Below the pieces are notes generated by a model that was not told the DNA's origin, ran no database searches, and was given only the letters and a program-made list of their open reading frames with translations. Both the position numbers and the translations under genes were made by a program. From positions 1 to 64,000 of IMG/VR virus record IMGVR_UViG_3300030108_001677: a DNA stretch of 64,000 nt. One strand, written 5' to 3'. This document shows, one piece after another, positions 1-8,707 of the stretch (positions within the stretch are counted from its first letter, which is position 1; every line of letters starts with the position of its first letter). The DNA is from a virus.

Positions 1-3
1 CTT

Positions 4-1353
4 GTGGAATCCATGAGAGTCGGTGAATTACCACCAAAGCAAATCAAGCCATTCATGGGTCGTTTTAGCGGCAAGAGAGCCGGTATTGTTGATGAATGGG
101 ATATTCCTATGAAATACAAGGAATTGACCGTTGACAACATTCATGGTGAAACTGTCGGCACTGGTAATCACATGGTTATCAATGAAGCCTATGCAAATGA
201 ATCCAACAATTTTGTCGGTATGCAAATTGGTCGCACAAAGACCGATGTGTATGCTTTCGCTCAACACAGTCATGTGCTACCACACTTCATTGACTGGGCT
301 TCAAAGAACGGACTACCATTCCATGCTTATGCAACCAATTTCGGCTGTGACGCTATGGTTGACATTCACATCTGTGACCTTCAATCCAAAGAGCAAGCAA
401 TCGAATCAATGCGTGATGCTATCGCTAACAGCACAGGAATTTCAACCACTGGCTTTGAAGCATTTGACGATCTTCTCAACCCAGCCAACATGTCATTCGG
501 TGTCCAAATTCGACACTCCTTTGACGGTTCTCTAAGTGTTCGTGGTATCATGCAAAGACTGGTTTGTGCTAACGGTATGGTTGGCACCCGTGAAATCAAT
601 CTAATAGCCGCACAGCACAAGAAGGGTGTATGGGAAACTATCTCTTTCAGTGCTATTGCTGAAATGGTCATGACACTGGTTGGCGAATTGTTCTCCCAGT
701 ATGAGGCTGTTGAGTCCATGAATGAAATCAAATTGAACCCAACCGACCTTGAGGCTCTAATTGCATTACAGGTTGAAAGAGGTATCATGTCTTACCCATC
801 CATTGGACAGGATGCACAATTGACTGGTGGCCGCCAATACAGACTATTCACACAAGGCTGGGCTGACCCTAATCAATCATGGGTATCGGTCGGTGAACAA
901 CACGATGGCTCACAGGTCGGCACACTTTATCAAGCATACAATGACATCAACGGTATCATCAACCACCAGCCTTCACTTCGTGATGCTCACGGTAGTGTTG
1001 ATGGCGGCAAGGCAATTTCCTTCGCTAAGACTGAACAGGATCTAGCAAAGCAACACAGCCTATACATGGAGATTCAAGAGGATGCTATCAGTGCTTTCAC
1101 ACAGGCCACTGGTGCCGCACCAAAGGCTGGCGAATTACAGGCTTTCGTTGATGAGTATGGCATCCCTATGCTCAACAACATGGTCGCACAGGAACCACGC
1201 ACTGAAACAGTTAGCACAGACCGTGCTGGTAATGTAACTATCCGCCAGTGGAATGCTGGTGATATACTACCAACCATCATCAAGAATGTCGGTTCTAACA
1301 ATGAGGTATCACGCCCACTAACAGCACAATTCAACATGGCGGTGGTTGCCTAA
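4..1353 (+). CDS. DUF932-like (phage/plasmid TIGR03299-type) protein
   Basis: About 449 residues. The central segment (around residues 165-210) has the DUF932 hallmark: a 'HSFDGS' strand followed by 'RLVCANGM', equivalent to the family's SHDGS...RvVCxNt motif. DUF932 proteins are common on phages and plasmids; their biochemical role is unknown. The reading frame is open to the left window edge, so the GTG at 4 or ATG at 13 may not be the true start and the gene may be truncated. It is the largest gene of the left accessory part and is followed by a 102-nt gap. Confidence 0.6.
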   Translation: MESMRVGELPPKQIKPFMGRFSGKRAGIVDEWDIPMKYKELTVDNIHGETVGTGNHMVINEAYANESNNFVGMQIGRTKTDVYAFAQHSHVLPHFIDWASKNGLPFHAYATNFGCDAMVDIHICDLQSKEQAIESMRDAIANSTGISTTGFEAFDDLLNPANMSFGVQIRHSFDGSLSVRGIMQRLVCANGMVGTREINLIAAQHKKGVWETISFSAIAEMVMTLVGELFSQYEAVESMNEIKLNPTDLEALIALQVERGIMSYPSIGQDAQLTGGRQYRLFTQGWADPNQSWVSVGEQHDGSQVGTLYQAYNDINGIINHQPSLRDAHGSVDGGKAISFAKTEQDLAKQHSLYMEIQEDAISAFTQATGAAPKAGELQAFVDEYGIPMLNNMVAQEPRTETVSTDRAGNVTIRQWNAGDILPTIIKNVGSNNEVSRPLTAQFNMAVVA

Positions 1354-1455
1354 GCGGGATATTCATTTGTTCCCTCACCGGTATGACGGCCAGCGTAAAT
1401 GCTTGCTTGACTGGTGATTGGGCACAAATGACCCAGCAAATTTGGAGAGATTATC
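1354..1455 (+). other. Short intergenic gap with ribosome binding site
   Basis: This is one of the longer gaps of the + block. It holds a GGAGA motif 7 nt upstream of the next ATG. I see no hairpin followed by a T-run and no convincing TATA box. A 54-codon frame starting at 1382 runs into the next gene but has no ribosome binding site. Confidence 0.5.
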
Positions 1456-1977
1456 ATGAGCGCATTGAACCCCCCACAAAGACCGCATGTGAAGGTATGT
1501 TTCCGCACATTCGTCAAGGCACCAGCCATTACTGGTGTGCTTGCTGAAATGGCTGGAATAAACACCCCTAACAGGCAAGTATTTGCTATCCTCCCATACA
1601 CACCCCTTGAGGCCGGTTTGAAGGCCAGCAACCATGTTGCTTGCATCGGAATCGGTGGCGAGAGATTCATTGGAGATTACACCACACTGATTGCTGAAAC
1701 AAGACCCTCTATGCCACAGGAATTGAAGCCATTGATGAATGAAATGACTCACTTCGGTGGCTGGGATGTCGAGCCGATCATGGCGACACAAATCAATCAC
1801 CAGTTACGCAAGATGGAGTCGGTAGTTAGCGATGCTCAAGAAGCCAGTGATTCACCACAGGACACCGAGATTGAGATTGTCAAAGAGGACATATCCATTG
1901 AGGTTGATGTAGTGAACATTGATGTTGATTCTAATGCTGGATTCGGTAGTAGTGCATTCACGGAGGAATGGGCATGA
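1456..1977 (+). CDS. Hypothetical protein, acidic C-terminal tail
   Basis: 173 residues, family not recognised. The first ~110 residues look globular (alternating hydrophobic segments with 'VACIGIGGERFIGDY'). The last ~55 residues are rich in D, E and V and look like a flexible acidic tail ending in 'FTEEWA'. A GGAGA motif sits 7 nt before the ATG. It overlaps the next gene by ATGA, so the two are probably translationally coupled. Confidence 0.6.
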   Translation: MSALNPPQRPHVKVCFRTFVKAPAITGVLAEMAGINTPNRQVFAILPYTPLEAGLKASNHVACIGIGGERFIGDYTTLIAETRPSMPQELKPLMNEMTHFGGWDVEPIMATQINHQLRKMESVVSDAQEASDSPQDTEIEIVKEDISIEVDVVNIDVDSNAGFGSSAFTEEWA

Positions 1978-2303
1978 CCTGTGAATGCTGTGATTACGAA
2001 GAAGTCAATGTTGGCTATTACCAGTGTGTCAATGATGAATGCGACCCAGTGGGTGCTGTTGTCATTGATGTATTTGATTACGGTGAGATTGTATTCCCCG
2101 AAGGTATTTCATTCGACCAGCGTGCTAAGATGTTGCCACCACCCCGTGCTGGCTATGTCATGTTCGCTGATTCAGCACCGGACATCAATGTGCCGCATTT
2201 GCTCGCACAGGGAATTTCACCGGAGAAGATCTGTATCACAACAATGGGTGAGGCTGATGCTGTTTGGCACTTTGTCGCAAACGATGGAGAGGATTCACAA
2301 TGA
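1974..2303 (+). CDS. Hypothetical Cys-rich protein
   Basis: 109 residues, not recognised. The N-terminus carries four cysteines in 'CECC...YQCVNDEC', which could bind a metal; the rest is a small mixed fold. I chose the ATG at 1974 rather than 1968 because GGAGG (1962-1966) is 7 nt from 1974 but only 1 nt from 1968. The start overlaps the previous stop as ATGA. Confidence 0.6.
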   Translation: MTCECCDYEEVNVGYYQCVNDECDPVGAVVIDVFDYGEIVFPEGISFDQRAKMLPPPRAGYVMFADSAPDINVPHLLAQGISPEKICITTMGEADAVWHFVANDGEDSQ

Positions 2304-2476
2304 CACAAATCACCATCAAGCACAGTAACTTAGCCAATCATCCGAATTATGATGTTGAGGTTGCACGATGTGGTGCCAAGCACGGCGTGTCCGTGCGCCA
2401 ATGGGGCGACCCATCAAGGAACATTTGGTTCTGTCAAAATTGCGGCCACAGGGTTGATGTGGAGGTTAGACAATGA
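2300..2476 (+). CDS. Small zinc-ribbon-like protein
   Basis: 58 residues, start chosen at the ATGA overlap with the upstream gene. It contains one cysteine in the middle ('ARCGAKHG') and a terminal 'CQNCGH' knuckle, which suggests a one-zinc ribbon with an incomplete or Cys/His first half. Function unknown. It overlaps the next gene by ATGA with GGAGG 7 nt upstream. Confidence 0.5.
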   Translation: MTQITIKHSNLANHPNYDVEVARCGAKHGVSVRQWGDPSRNIWFCQNCGHRVDVEVRQ

Positions 2477-2907
2477 GAGAAATTTACACAGTCCAAGACG
2501 GCTGGGGTATTCAGTGCTTTAGCACATGGCTTGCGCTTCGTAAGTATCTATTTGTGCTTCGTGGTCGCTTCGCTAATCAACCGGACACTGGCTATCGAAA
2601 CGGCCTGTTCTTTGACACAGACAACCCGACAACCAATGGGGCATACGAACACGGCACACCGGCTACGGCTCGCCGTGTCAAACAGGTTCTTGATGCTGGG
2701 TTCCAATGCACGCTGGTTGACGGTGCGGATAGTGAGTATTTGACATACTCGATCTCAACCCCACATCCACATCACATCGTCATTACACAAGTGCCGTTAT
2801 ACACAGCGAATGACATGGAGGCTCATTGGCACCATCTTCAACAGAATATACTGGACAATTCACCACAAACTGTGGAGGAATGGAAAAACACATTGGAGGA
2901 TTCTTGA
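2473..2907 (+). CDS. Hypothetical protein
   Basis: 144 residues, not recognised. Hydrophobic beta-rich N-terminus ('IYTVQDGWGIQCFSTW') and a His-rich segment near residue 100 ('PHPHHIV', later 'HWHHL'). GGAGG 7 nt upstream of ATG; coupled at both ends (ATGA and TGATG overlaps). Confidence 0.6.
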   Translation: MREIYTVQDGWGIQCFSTWLALRKYLFVLRGRFANQPDTGYRNGLFFDTDNPTTNGAYEHGTPATARRVKQVLDAGFQCTLVDGADSEYLTYSISTPHPHHIVITQVPLYTANDMEAHWHHLQQNILDNSPQTVEEWKNTLEDS

Positions 2908-3191
2908 TGTCGGGATTTGTTGAACAGCAATTCGATGCACCACCTAAAGGAAAAGGTCGCCACCGAAAGGTGCGAACCCTTTGGAGGACAGTGAAGCAAA
3001 CCACAGGCTCACCACCCACGCTTATTCACTACATGCCAGCAAGACGCTGGTATGAGATCGATGGCGAGCGTGTTTTCACCGAGCGAGCGACATGGGTGAT
3101 TCATCACAAAACAGGGAGATTCATTTACACTGGCACTTCACCGGAGATTGTTCAACAAATTCACACAGACGGGCTTACAGGAGAGGCTTAG
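2907..3191 (+). CDS. Hypothetical basic protein
   Basis: 94 residues from the ATG at 2907, which overlaps the previous stop (TGATG) and has GGAGG 7 nt upstream. A longer frame from 2826 exists but its extra start has no ribosome binding site and lies inside the upstream gene. The N-terminal third is Lys/Arg-rich ('KGKGRHRKVRTLWR'), suggesting nucleic-acid contact. Not recognised. Confidence 0.55.
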   Translation: MSGFVEQQFDAPPKGKGRHRKVRTLWRTVKQTTGSPPTLIHYMPARRWYEIDGERVFTERATWVIHHKTGRFIYTGTSPEIVQQIHTDGLTGEA

Positions 3192-3192
3192 A

Positions 3193-3384
3193 ATGAGAAT
3201 GAATGAGCGATTACACGCTTTGAGAAGGTTTCTTATCTTTGAGGGTCTTTCGTGGCTTGATAGGTGGGGTAATGACGCTGTATTGTATGTCAATGACACC
3301 TTCAACAATGAAGGTTACAGTTACACACTGGATGAGATCGAGTATGTCAAAAACTGGATTGTAAAGAGGACAGGAGGTTACTAA
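3193..3384 (+). CDS. Small hypothetical protein
   Basis: 63 residues from ATG 3193, with AGGAGAGG just upstream inside the end of the previous gene. The frame is open further upstream but without a ribosome binding site. Mostly amphipathic helices with an aromatic segment ('FEGLSWLDRWGND'). Not recognised; a short coupled gene in the accessory string. Confidence 0.5.
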   Translation: MRMNERLHALRRFLIFEGLSWLDRWGNDAVLYVNDTFNNEGYSYTLDEIEYVKNWIVKRTGGY

Positions 3385-3386
3385 AC

Positions 3387-4769
3387 ATGACCGCCCAAAA
3401 CCGCATAACAGCGAGCCAGTTTCACCAGCACATTGATATACGCCCGACCCCTATTATAGAGCGAGGGAACCCCAATATGACGATTGACGGAGAAAGAAAC
3501 GAATGGTATTACAATGAGAAATACTCATTGATTAATCCAACGAATAAGGATGTGAGAATAAACATCATGGATGTGGCAAAGCACCTGTGCTTGAACACAA
3601 ACTGGGAGGCATTAGCCCAAGAAGCATACGAGTATGCTATTCGTGAAGGTGAGCGACCAACCAAGTTAAGCAAGAGCAACAGTATCAGCAAACACATGCG
3701 TGCTTTGTGGCAAAAGACTGACAAAATGAAGGGCAAGTATCGTGGTGTAAGAGGCACTATTCGCATGTCTTTGAGGAAACGAAGAAGTGGCGCACGGGCT
3801 TCGCCAATCTATGGCATTACCATGTCTGTCACTGACAAACCACACAACACATACCGATCTATCTATGTGCTATTCCATGAGATTATCCACTGTTCACAAT
3901 TGTATGGCTACGACTGTCACAGGGATAGTAAAAGACGGCCACACGACATCATGTTCAACCGCATGATGCTCAAACTGATGCAACCATACTTCAACCTAAC
4001 AGACGACCAATGTAATGTGTTCAAGCAAGGCTACAAGCGAGGTAATGGATATGCGCCCAGCCGTAAGATTGAGCGTGTTGTTGAGCATAAGTTTCAACAT
4101 GGTATGCCACGCAACCATGCCATCACAAAATTCTTCCATCTTTGGACACGAAAAGCCCAGCCTAAAGTGCGTGGGAGGAAATCAAAAGACCCCCAGCGCA
4201 CACATGCTATGAGGTATTTGACTGACATCACCAACCGCATGAATGACACACACGGTGATGATTGGTGCGAGGAACATGACGACTTCATCAAGTGCCGTGA
4301 ATACTACGACAGCAAGTTTCCTGTTGACCAACCATACATGAATTGTTTTCGTGGTATTACAGAACACATCGTGAAGAAACTCAAGGCCATGCCGGTGATG
4401 CACCTTAGCAAATTAGCAAAGCCCGAACAGGATGCGTGGTGGGCTATCATGTATGACTGTAAGTATGAATGGGATCCGTGGTCTAATCGAGAAACCAGTG
4501 ATGCACGCTACAACGGACTGGTGAAATTGGAGGAATACTTATCCCGTGATTTGACACAAGACTCCCAGCAAGTAAAACCATTCAGTGGGCACATACCACA
4601 GCCACAGGAACCACAGCCAGTGGTTGCCTATACATCGTGGTTCGATGCCCCAATAGAGGCGATTGTAGCGGCCATTAGACAGGCTCAACCATCAGTAGTG
4701 CTGACAGGACATGAATCAAGATTGGCTCTCATACGAGTCTGTGATAGATACAGGATTGAGTTATCATGA
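3387..4769 (+). CDS. SprT-like HExxH zinc metallopeptidase-domain protein
   Basis: 460 residues. Residues 164-168 are HEIIH, the zinc/catalytic HExxH motif. H186 in 'PHDIMFNRMM', about 18 residues on, sits where SprT-family proteins have their third ligand (HExxH...HGxxF/W). This supports a SprT-like fold; Spartan-type enzymes cleave DNA-protein crosslinks. The surrounding basic N-terminal region and the Trp/Lys-rich C-terminal 200 residues are not recognised. GGAGG lies 9 nt upstream. The protein is much longer than bacterial SprT, so the catalytic domain is embedded in additional virus-specific sequence. Protease activity and DNA-repair role are inferences. Confidence 0.6.
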   Translation: MTAQNRITASQFHQHIDIRPTPIIERGNPNMTIDGERNEWYYNEKYSLINPTNKDVRINIMDVAKHLCLNTNWEALAQEAYEYAIREGERPTKLSKSNSISKHMRALWQKTDKMKGKYRGVRGTIRMSLRKRRSGARASPIYGITMSVTDKPHNTYRSIYVLFHEIIHCSQLYGYDCHRDSKRRPHDIMFNRMMLKLMQPYFNLTDDQCNVFKQGYKRGNGYAPSRKIERVVEHKFQHGMPRNHAITKFFHLWTRKAQPKVRGRKSKDPQRTHAMRYLTDITNRMNDTHGDDWCEEHDDFIKCREYYDSKFPVDQPYMNCFRGITEHIVKKLKAMPVMHLSKLAKPEQDAWWAIMYDCKYEWDPWSNRETSDARYNGLVKLEEYLSRDLTQDSQQVKPFSGHIPQPQEPQPVVAYTSWFDAPIEAIVAAIRQAQPSVVLTGHESRLALIRVCDRYRIELS

Positions 4770-5365
4770 ATCTATTTTTCCTCCATCGTTTAGCGTGGCT
4801 TGCTGGCATTATGCACTGCGACAAACATGTGCCTAAGATGATTGTTGAAACATGTCAAATGCTATCAACGGCTCTCATGAAGCACACGGGGCTGGGAGAG
4901 TTAATGCCGATGCGTGTTGACGGTAAGACCCCCTATTCGGGCAATAGTTATCCACACCATCCCAGCACTAAGTGGGTGGGCTTGACAAGAGCAAACTACC
5001 AGTGGGCTGTCGATCTGGGAATGTCATTACTCAATGAATACGAAAAGAGATTCGGCAAGACTCATGGTTGCACTAATGCTCTCCATCATTTCGCACAAAA
5101 CGCTGACTGGATTCCGGACTTGACTGATGGAGTAATTACACCTATGGCACTGGCTATGGCTACCCAGTATGACTACATCATCGAGGAACACCAGCACACC
5201 GACCGTGTGCAAGCATACCGTGACTTCTATGTTGCTGATAAGATACGATTTGCTAAGTGGGAAAAAGGCACACCAGCCCCACGCTGGTGGAAAGAAGCCC
5301 TTGCTATACCACAGCCCACTGAACCCAGCACACCGTTGGTTAAATACCCCGAACCCACTGGGTGA
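4766..5365 (+). CDS. Phage 'CDKHV...ET' family protein (pyrimidine-dimer glycosylase-like annotation)
   Basis: 199 residues. The N-terminus 'MHCDKHVPKMIVET' followed by 'MLSTA', then 'HPSTKWV' and 'NYQWAVDLG', matches a family widespread in phages. Its members are often labelled pyrimidine-dimer DNA glycosylase-like, although most are uncharacterised. Conserved His, Asp, Lys and Glu residues near the N-terminus would be the candidate active site. The last 30 residues are Pro-rich. It overlaps the HExxH gene by ATGA, so the two may form a small DNA-damage pair; that is inference. Confidence 0.55.
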   Translation: MNLFFLHRLAWLAGIMHCDKHVPKMIVETCQMLSTALMKHTGLGELMPMRVDGKTPYSGNSYPHHPSTKWVGLTRANYQWAVDLGMSLLNEYEKRFGKTHGCTNALHHFAQNADWIPDLTDGVITPMALAMATQYDYIIEEHQHTDRVQAYRDFYVADKIRFAKWEKGTPAPRWWKEALAIPQPTEPSTPLVKYPEPTG

Positions 5366-5369
5366 TGAT

Positions 5370-5951
5370 ATGGCGAAGAAGAACAATATTCCGAAAGCAC
5401 ACCGAAAACCACCTAAGCCAAAGGCGGTAAAGAAGCGCAAGAAAAGCCGCTTCGTTGACTTAGAACAGATCCGAAGATGGTTCATTACCAACCACTACGA
5501 TGTGGAAACACCCGAATCATTTGTTGTGAGCGAGGTTTTCTCTTGCTACAAACACCCCAAAGGTAAGCACAAACCACTGGCGACTTCAATCAAGCAAGCA
5601 ATCCGTAGGGAATGGAAACGCTGGGAAACACATCCACAATATGTTTCGCCAACGCCAACGGATAACCCTAATTTATTCCACATGAATTATCCTAACGGTA
5701 AGGATGTGTATGACAATCACATGAAGAAAACTAATCCCAACAATGCGCTGGGTAATGTTGATGCTTTAGCACGAAAGATACAGCGAGATCTGACAAAGAC
5801 AGAACAGCAAATCCAGCGACTAAAGAAGGAATTGCTTGAGGCTCAAAATAAACAATTGCGACTACAACAAAAACAGTGCATACTCAACAATTTCCTTCAA
5901 CACGATATGACCGTTGAAGTAATTTCTCTTGTGGAAAAAGACCTGCAATAA
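5370..5951 (+). CDS. Hypothetical basic protein with C-terminal coiled coil
   Basis: 193 residues from ATG 5370. The first 30 residues are strongly basic ('KAVKKRKKSR'). Residues ~125-175 form a predicted coiled coil rich in K, Q, E and L ('QIQRLKKELLEAQNKQLRL'). The middle has a 'FVVSEVFSCYKHP' segment. A longer frame from 5169 lies inside the upstream gene and is unlikely. A DNA-binding or scaffolding role is possible; the family is not recognised. Confidence 0.55.
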   Translation: MAKKNNIPKAHRKPPKPKAVKKRKKSRFVDLEQIRRWFITNHYDVETPESFVVSEVFSCYKHPKGKHKPLATSIKQAIRREWKRWETHPQYVSPTPTDNPNLFHMNYPNGKDVYDNHMKKTNPNNALGNVDALARKIQRDLTKTEQQIQRLKKELLEAQNKQLRLQQKQCILNNFLQHDMTVEVISLVEKDLQ

Positions 5952-5963
5952 GGTGGGTTGTTC

Positions 5964-6308
5964 GTGACAAAGCGCAAACCACTTGATGTCTATGAATCCG
6001 ATTTTATGGCGGCTGAAAGACATTACAGGAAAAAGAAAGGTGACTGGGAATCAGTCATACAAGAATTACATGCCGATAGAGGAATGCTTCTCGGTTCAAC
6101 ACAATACACCGACTTCACTGGGGTTGAGCGTTGTGAATCTCTATCTAAGATCGACACGGCTATCAAAGACGCACACGAACACATAGCGTGGTTGCGTGTG
6201 CTTCGTGATAAAGCGGTGAAGATACCCTTTCCATACAAAAATAGAGCGAGGCGTGTTAGGAGGAAAGTGTCGGCACTTAGTGACGAAGCACTGGGGGTGT
6301 CCGAATGA
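5964..6308 (+). CDS. Hypothetical protein, GTG start
   Basis: 114 residues. GTG 5964 is preferred over TTG 5958 because AAGGTGGG ends 6 nt upstream of it. Helical, charged, with repeated Arg/Lys at the C-terminus ('KNRARRVRRKVSAL'). Not recognised. It overlaps the next gene by ATGA. Confidence 0.5.
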   Translation: MTKRKPLDVYESDFMAAERHYRKKKGDWESVIQELHADRGMLLGSTQYTDFTGVERCESLSKIDTAIKDAHEHIAWLRVLRDKAVKIPFPYKNRARRVRRKVSALSDEALGVSE

Positions 6309-6577
6309 TATTGTGGACTGACCCCGAAGATGAACAGCGAGTTTGTTACATCAGTATCAGTGAGGCTGACCGTGCTGGTTGGCACGAAGCACTGGTCAAA
6401 TTCCCCGATAAGGAGGATTTGAAATTGGCTACGAGCATACTCAAAGAGCAAGGATATACTCGACCTAACGACAGGTGGGGTCGCCAATCGTGGCATAAAG
6501 AGGAATCCACATACATGAGGAAAACAGAAACCTATTGGACTATCAAGATGCGTAAAGGTGGTGAGAATGATGAGTGA
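6305..6577 (+). CDS. Hypothetical protein
   Basis: 90 residues, compact mixed fold with several Trp ('ILWTDPEDEQ', 'AGWHEALVKF', 'DRWGRQSWHKEE'). Not recognised. Start overlaps the upstream stop (ATGA), and its own 3' end overlaps the next small zinc-ribbon gene by 8 nt. Confidence 0.55.
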   Translation: MILWTDPEDEQRVCYISISEADRAGWHEALVKFPDKEDLKLATSILKEQGYTRPNDRWGRQSWHKEESTYMRKTETYWTIKMRKGGENDE

Positions 6578-6734
6578 AATAACTGATGTGGATTGCCCCG
6601 ATTGTGGGAGTCCTATGTATCGCTGGACTGATGGAGATCACCCAATCAAGGGAATGACACCAAGACTCAAATGCACACAATGTGGCCGTTGGATTTACCA
6701 CACGCATCGTGATTTATCGGCGGTGGAAAAATGA
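6570..6734 (+). CDS. Small zinc-ribbon protein
   Basis: 54 residues from the second of two adjacent ATGs (6567/6570), below usual gene-calling size. Clear paired knuckles 'CPDCG' and 'CTQCG' about 27 residues apart indicate a four-cysteine zinc ribbon, typical of small nucleic-acid or protein-binding regulators. It ends in ATGA with the next gene. The tight packing on both sides supports it as a real gene. Confidence 0.6.
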   Translation: MSEITDVDCPDCGSPMYRWTDGDHPIKGMTPRLKCTQCGRWIYHTHRDLSAVEK

Positions 6735-7399
6735 CAACAGAAGTGGATATTGGTGCTTTGCCACAGCCCAGTGAAGATGATTTTATTTGGGCGCACCGGC
6801 TATGGAATACCTTAGTCGTTAGTGACGAAACACAGGGTGTTTTGGGTGGCGTTTGGGATATGCCCAATGTTGGGCGTTACAGGAGAACGGGCGTTGCTGA
6901 ATTGACACTGATAGAGATTCATGGAAACATGGCGGCTGATAGGTTTGGCATCACGCTGTGGCATAAGCACGATTGGATTAGATTACTCGCTGACAGGATT
7001 GGGTGGTTTGTGCATAGCGACAAGGTGGAGAAGGCTGACTTCAATGAAGAAGCACAAGATCATGACGAACCAGCATTAGAGGACATAGGGCGAGTATTTG
7101 CTTGCGGTTGTGGTATGGTCTATACTTTACTGGATAATACAGCACAGGAAACGAGGCTCAAGGTGCCCGATGATGGACTGTGTTTGAATCCTAATTGCGA
7201 CTTAGTTATACCAGCACCGCACGCTGGTGTGTTAAATGCTGTAAATGACACAGCCGTGATTGCTAAAATGCAAGCGCAAGAATATATTGAATTGGCTATT
7301 GATGAAGATGAATACCCAGCCCCACCATTGGACACAAACGATGGGGATTTAGAGGCACTAATTGGCGAGCCGTTCACCGTTTTGAGCGAAGAAGAATAA
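6731..7399 (+). CDS. Hypothetical acidic protein with putative zinc knuckle
   Basis: 222 residues, not recognised. N-terminal ~100 residues look globular ('FIWAHRLWNTLVVSDET', 'FGITLWHKHDWIRLLADRIGWF'). A later 'ACGCG' and 'CLNPNC' pair, some 35 residues apart, could bind zinc. The last 45 residues are acidic. ATGA overlap with the upstream zinc-ribbon gene. Confidence 0.55.
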   Translation: MTTEVDIGALPQPSEDDFIWAHRLWNTLVVSDETQGVLGGVWDMPNVGRYRRTGVAELTLIEIHGNMAADRFGITLWHKHDWIRLLADRIGWFVHSDKVEKADFNEEAQDHDEPALEDIGRVFACGCGMVYTLLDNTAQETRLKVPDDGLCLNPNCDLVIPAPHAGVLNAVNDTAVIAKMQAQEYIELAIDEDEYPAPPLDTNDGDLEALIGEPFTVLSEEE

Positions 7400-7437
7400 A
7401 CGGTATGTTAATATAGGCTACCCTGTGTGGATAGACC

Positions 7438-7611
7438 ATGACAGGAGAGAACCCCCCGATTACAGGATTACAATGCGTTGGCTGTGGCCGACCTATGAAA
7501 GCAAACCCAACCCGTGCTGATATTGCGATGCAGGGTGAGAATGACAGTGAAAGATGCACCACTTGTATTGAAGTGGGCGATCTTTTCATGATACTGGGGG
7601 GAGAGGCATGA
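7438..7611 (+). CDS. Small zinc-finger protein
   Basis: 57 residues starting at ATG 7438. 'CVGCG' and 'CTTC' about 27 residues apart form a plausible zinc-binding site. It overlaps the next gene by ATGA (stop 7609-7611, start 7608). Family unknown. The shared Cys spacing with the 54-residue protein at 6570 suggests the same kind of ribbon. Confidence 0.55.
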   Translation: MTGENPPITGLQCVGCGRPMKANPTRADIAMQGENDSERCTTCIEVGDLFMILGGEA

Positions 7612-8399
7612 GTAAGAAAAGATTTACAGAATTTGTTGAAGGATTAAACGATGAGCAAATAGAGTCATTGACTGGCGTTGGGGCAACCTTGCGTGATTTT
7701 GGCACATGTCTTGAGGCTGAATGGCTGAAAAGGAACGGTAAATTACTTGACGCTGATGAGCGCAAAGAGAATGATGGCCGACCCAATGCTGTCGCTAACC
7801 CAGTGGTTGATGTCGAAATACCAAATGTAATGTTCGTTACCCTTCAACCATGTGACGAGAACAATAAGACGAGGGGGCATGGCTATGCTAACGATGTCGG
7901 ATTGTCGGATAAAGTCAAGACTGGTAATGTTCCGCCCACATTGGTAGCCGAGATCTTGCTTGACAAGATGATTGGTATGCTAAACGGTAAGGTTGCTGAC
8001 AAAGCACTTACCGAAGTCAAAGAAGCATTGAAGTCGGGTATGACCGTTGACAATGGTAAATTCAAATTCAACAAAGATGCGGCACCGCCACTAAAGCACG
8101 CTGTTGAAGTGGCCGAATGGATGGCTGAATTAAAGACATCATTCGTGGGCACTACCAACGGTGCTACACACACCAGCATGGCTGTTGTGCCTATTCCTAT
8201 GGATTACTCCACTCCACCAGTAGCACAAACCGACACGGCAGACATCCCATCCCCTGCTGATGTGCTATTGCCGATTCCGGCCAACGGGGGTTCGGCTGAT
8301 GTTTCGGCACAAACAGTGGAGGCAAGCCCCGATGTGGTCGCATCGGGCAATCCGCCTTCTTTTATTGATGTATTTGGACAAATGGAGGGGGTCGAATGA
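7608..8399 (+). CDS. Hypothetical protein
   Basis: 263 residues. Residues 1-185 appear folded (helical N-terminus 'FTEFVEGLNDEQIESL', then a beta/alpha core around 'NVMFVTLQPCDENNKT'). Residues 190-250 are Ala/Pro/Val-rich and low-complexity, ending in a conserved-looking 'FIDVFGQMEG'. That layout resembles a flexible linker with a terminal peptide, as in SSB-type tails, but similarity is not established. GGGGGGAG precedes the start. Confidence 0.55.
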   Translation: MSKKRFTEFVEGLNDEQIESLTGVGATLRDFGTCLEAEWLKRNGKLLDADERKENDGRPNAVANPVVDVEIPNVMFVTLQPCDENNKTRGHGYANDVGLSDKVKTGNVPPTLVAEILLDKMIGMLNGKVADKALTEVKEALKSGMTVDNGKFKFNKDAAPPLKHAVEVAEWMAELKTSFVGTTNGATHTSMAVVPIPMDYSTPPVAQTDTADIPSPADVLLPIPANGGSADVSAQTVEASPDVVASGNPPSFIDVFGQMEGVE

Positions 8400-8707
8400 A
8401 CCTTCAAGAAGTAATTGCTAAACTACAATTTATACACGATGATGAGGAAATAATGTCTTACATTCACGAAAAAGAAAAGGCGCATGAAGATTTCAATGGT
8501 GAAAAACTGGCGTGGAATAAGAATGATGATGATGATGATTCTTTCAGTGTTGGTTGGACTGTTCAAGAGGTTCTTGACGCACAAAACGAAGCATATAGGC
8601 AATTAGGATTATATGAGTCCACAGGAGAAACCTTAGACAGATCTGACTTTAGCGATGAAGAATGGTGCGACTGGATTGAAGAAATACTAACGGAGGGTCG
8701 CTCATGA
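8396..8707 (+). CDS. Hypothetical acidic protein
   Basis: 103 residues, strongly acidic, with a run 'NDDDDDS' encoded by repeated GATGAT and a C-terminal 'FSDEEWCDWIEEIL'. Coupled by ATGA on both sides. Acidic small viral proteins can be DNA mimics or inhibitors, but nothing here shows that. Family not recognised. Confidence 0.55.
   Translation: MNLQEVIAKLQFIHDDEEIMSYIHEKEKAHEDFNGEKLAWNKNDDDDDSFSVGWTVQEVLDAQNEAYRQLGLYESTGETLDRSDFSDEEWCDWIEEILTEGRS

Noticed and set aside
1382-1546. 54-codon + frame between the DUF932 and the next gene
   Set aside because: No ribosome binding site, it overlaps a well-started gene by about 90 nt, and it shows no motif.
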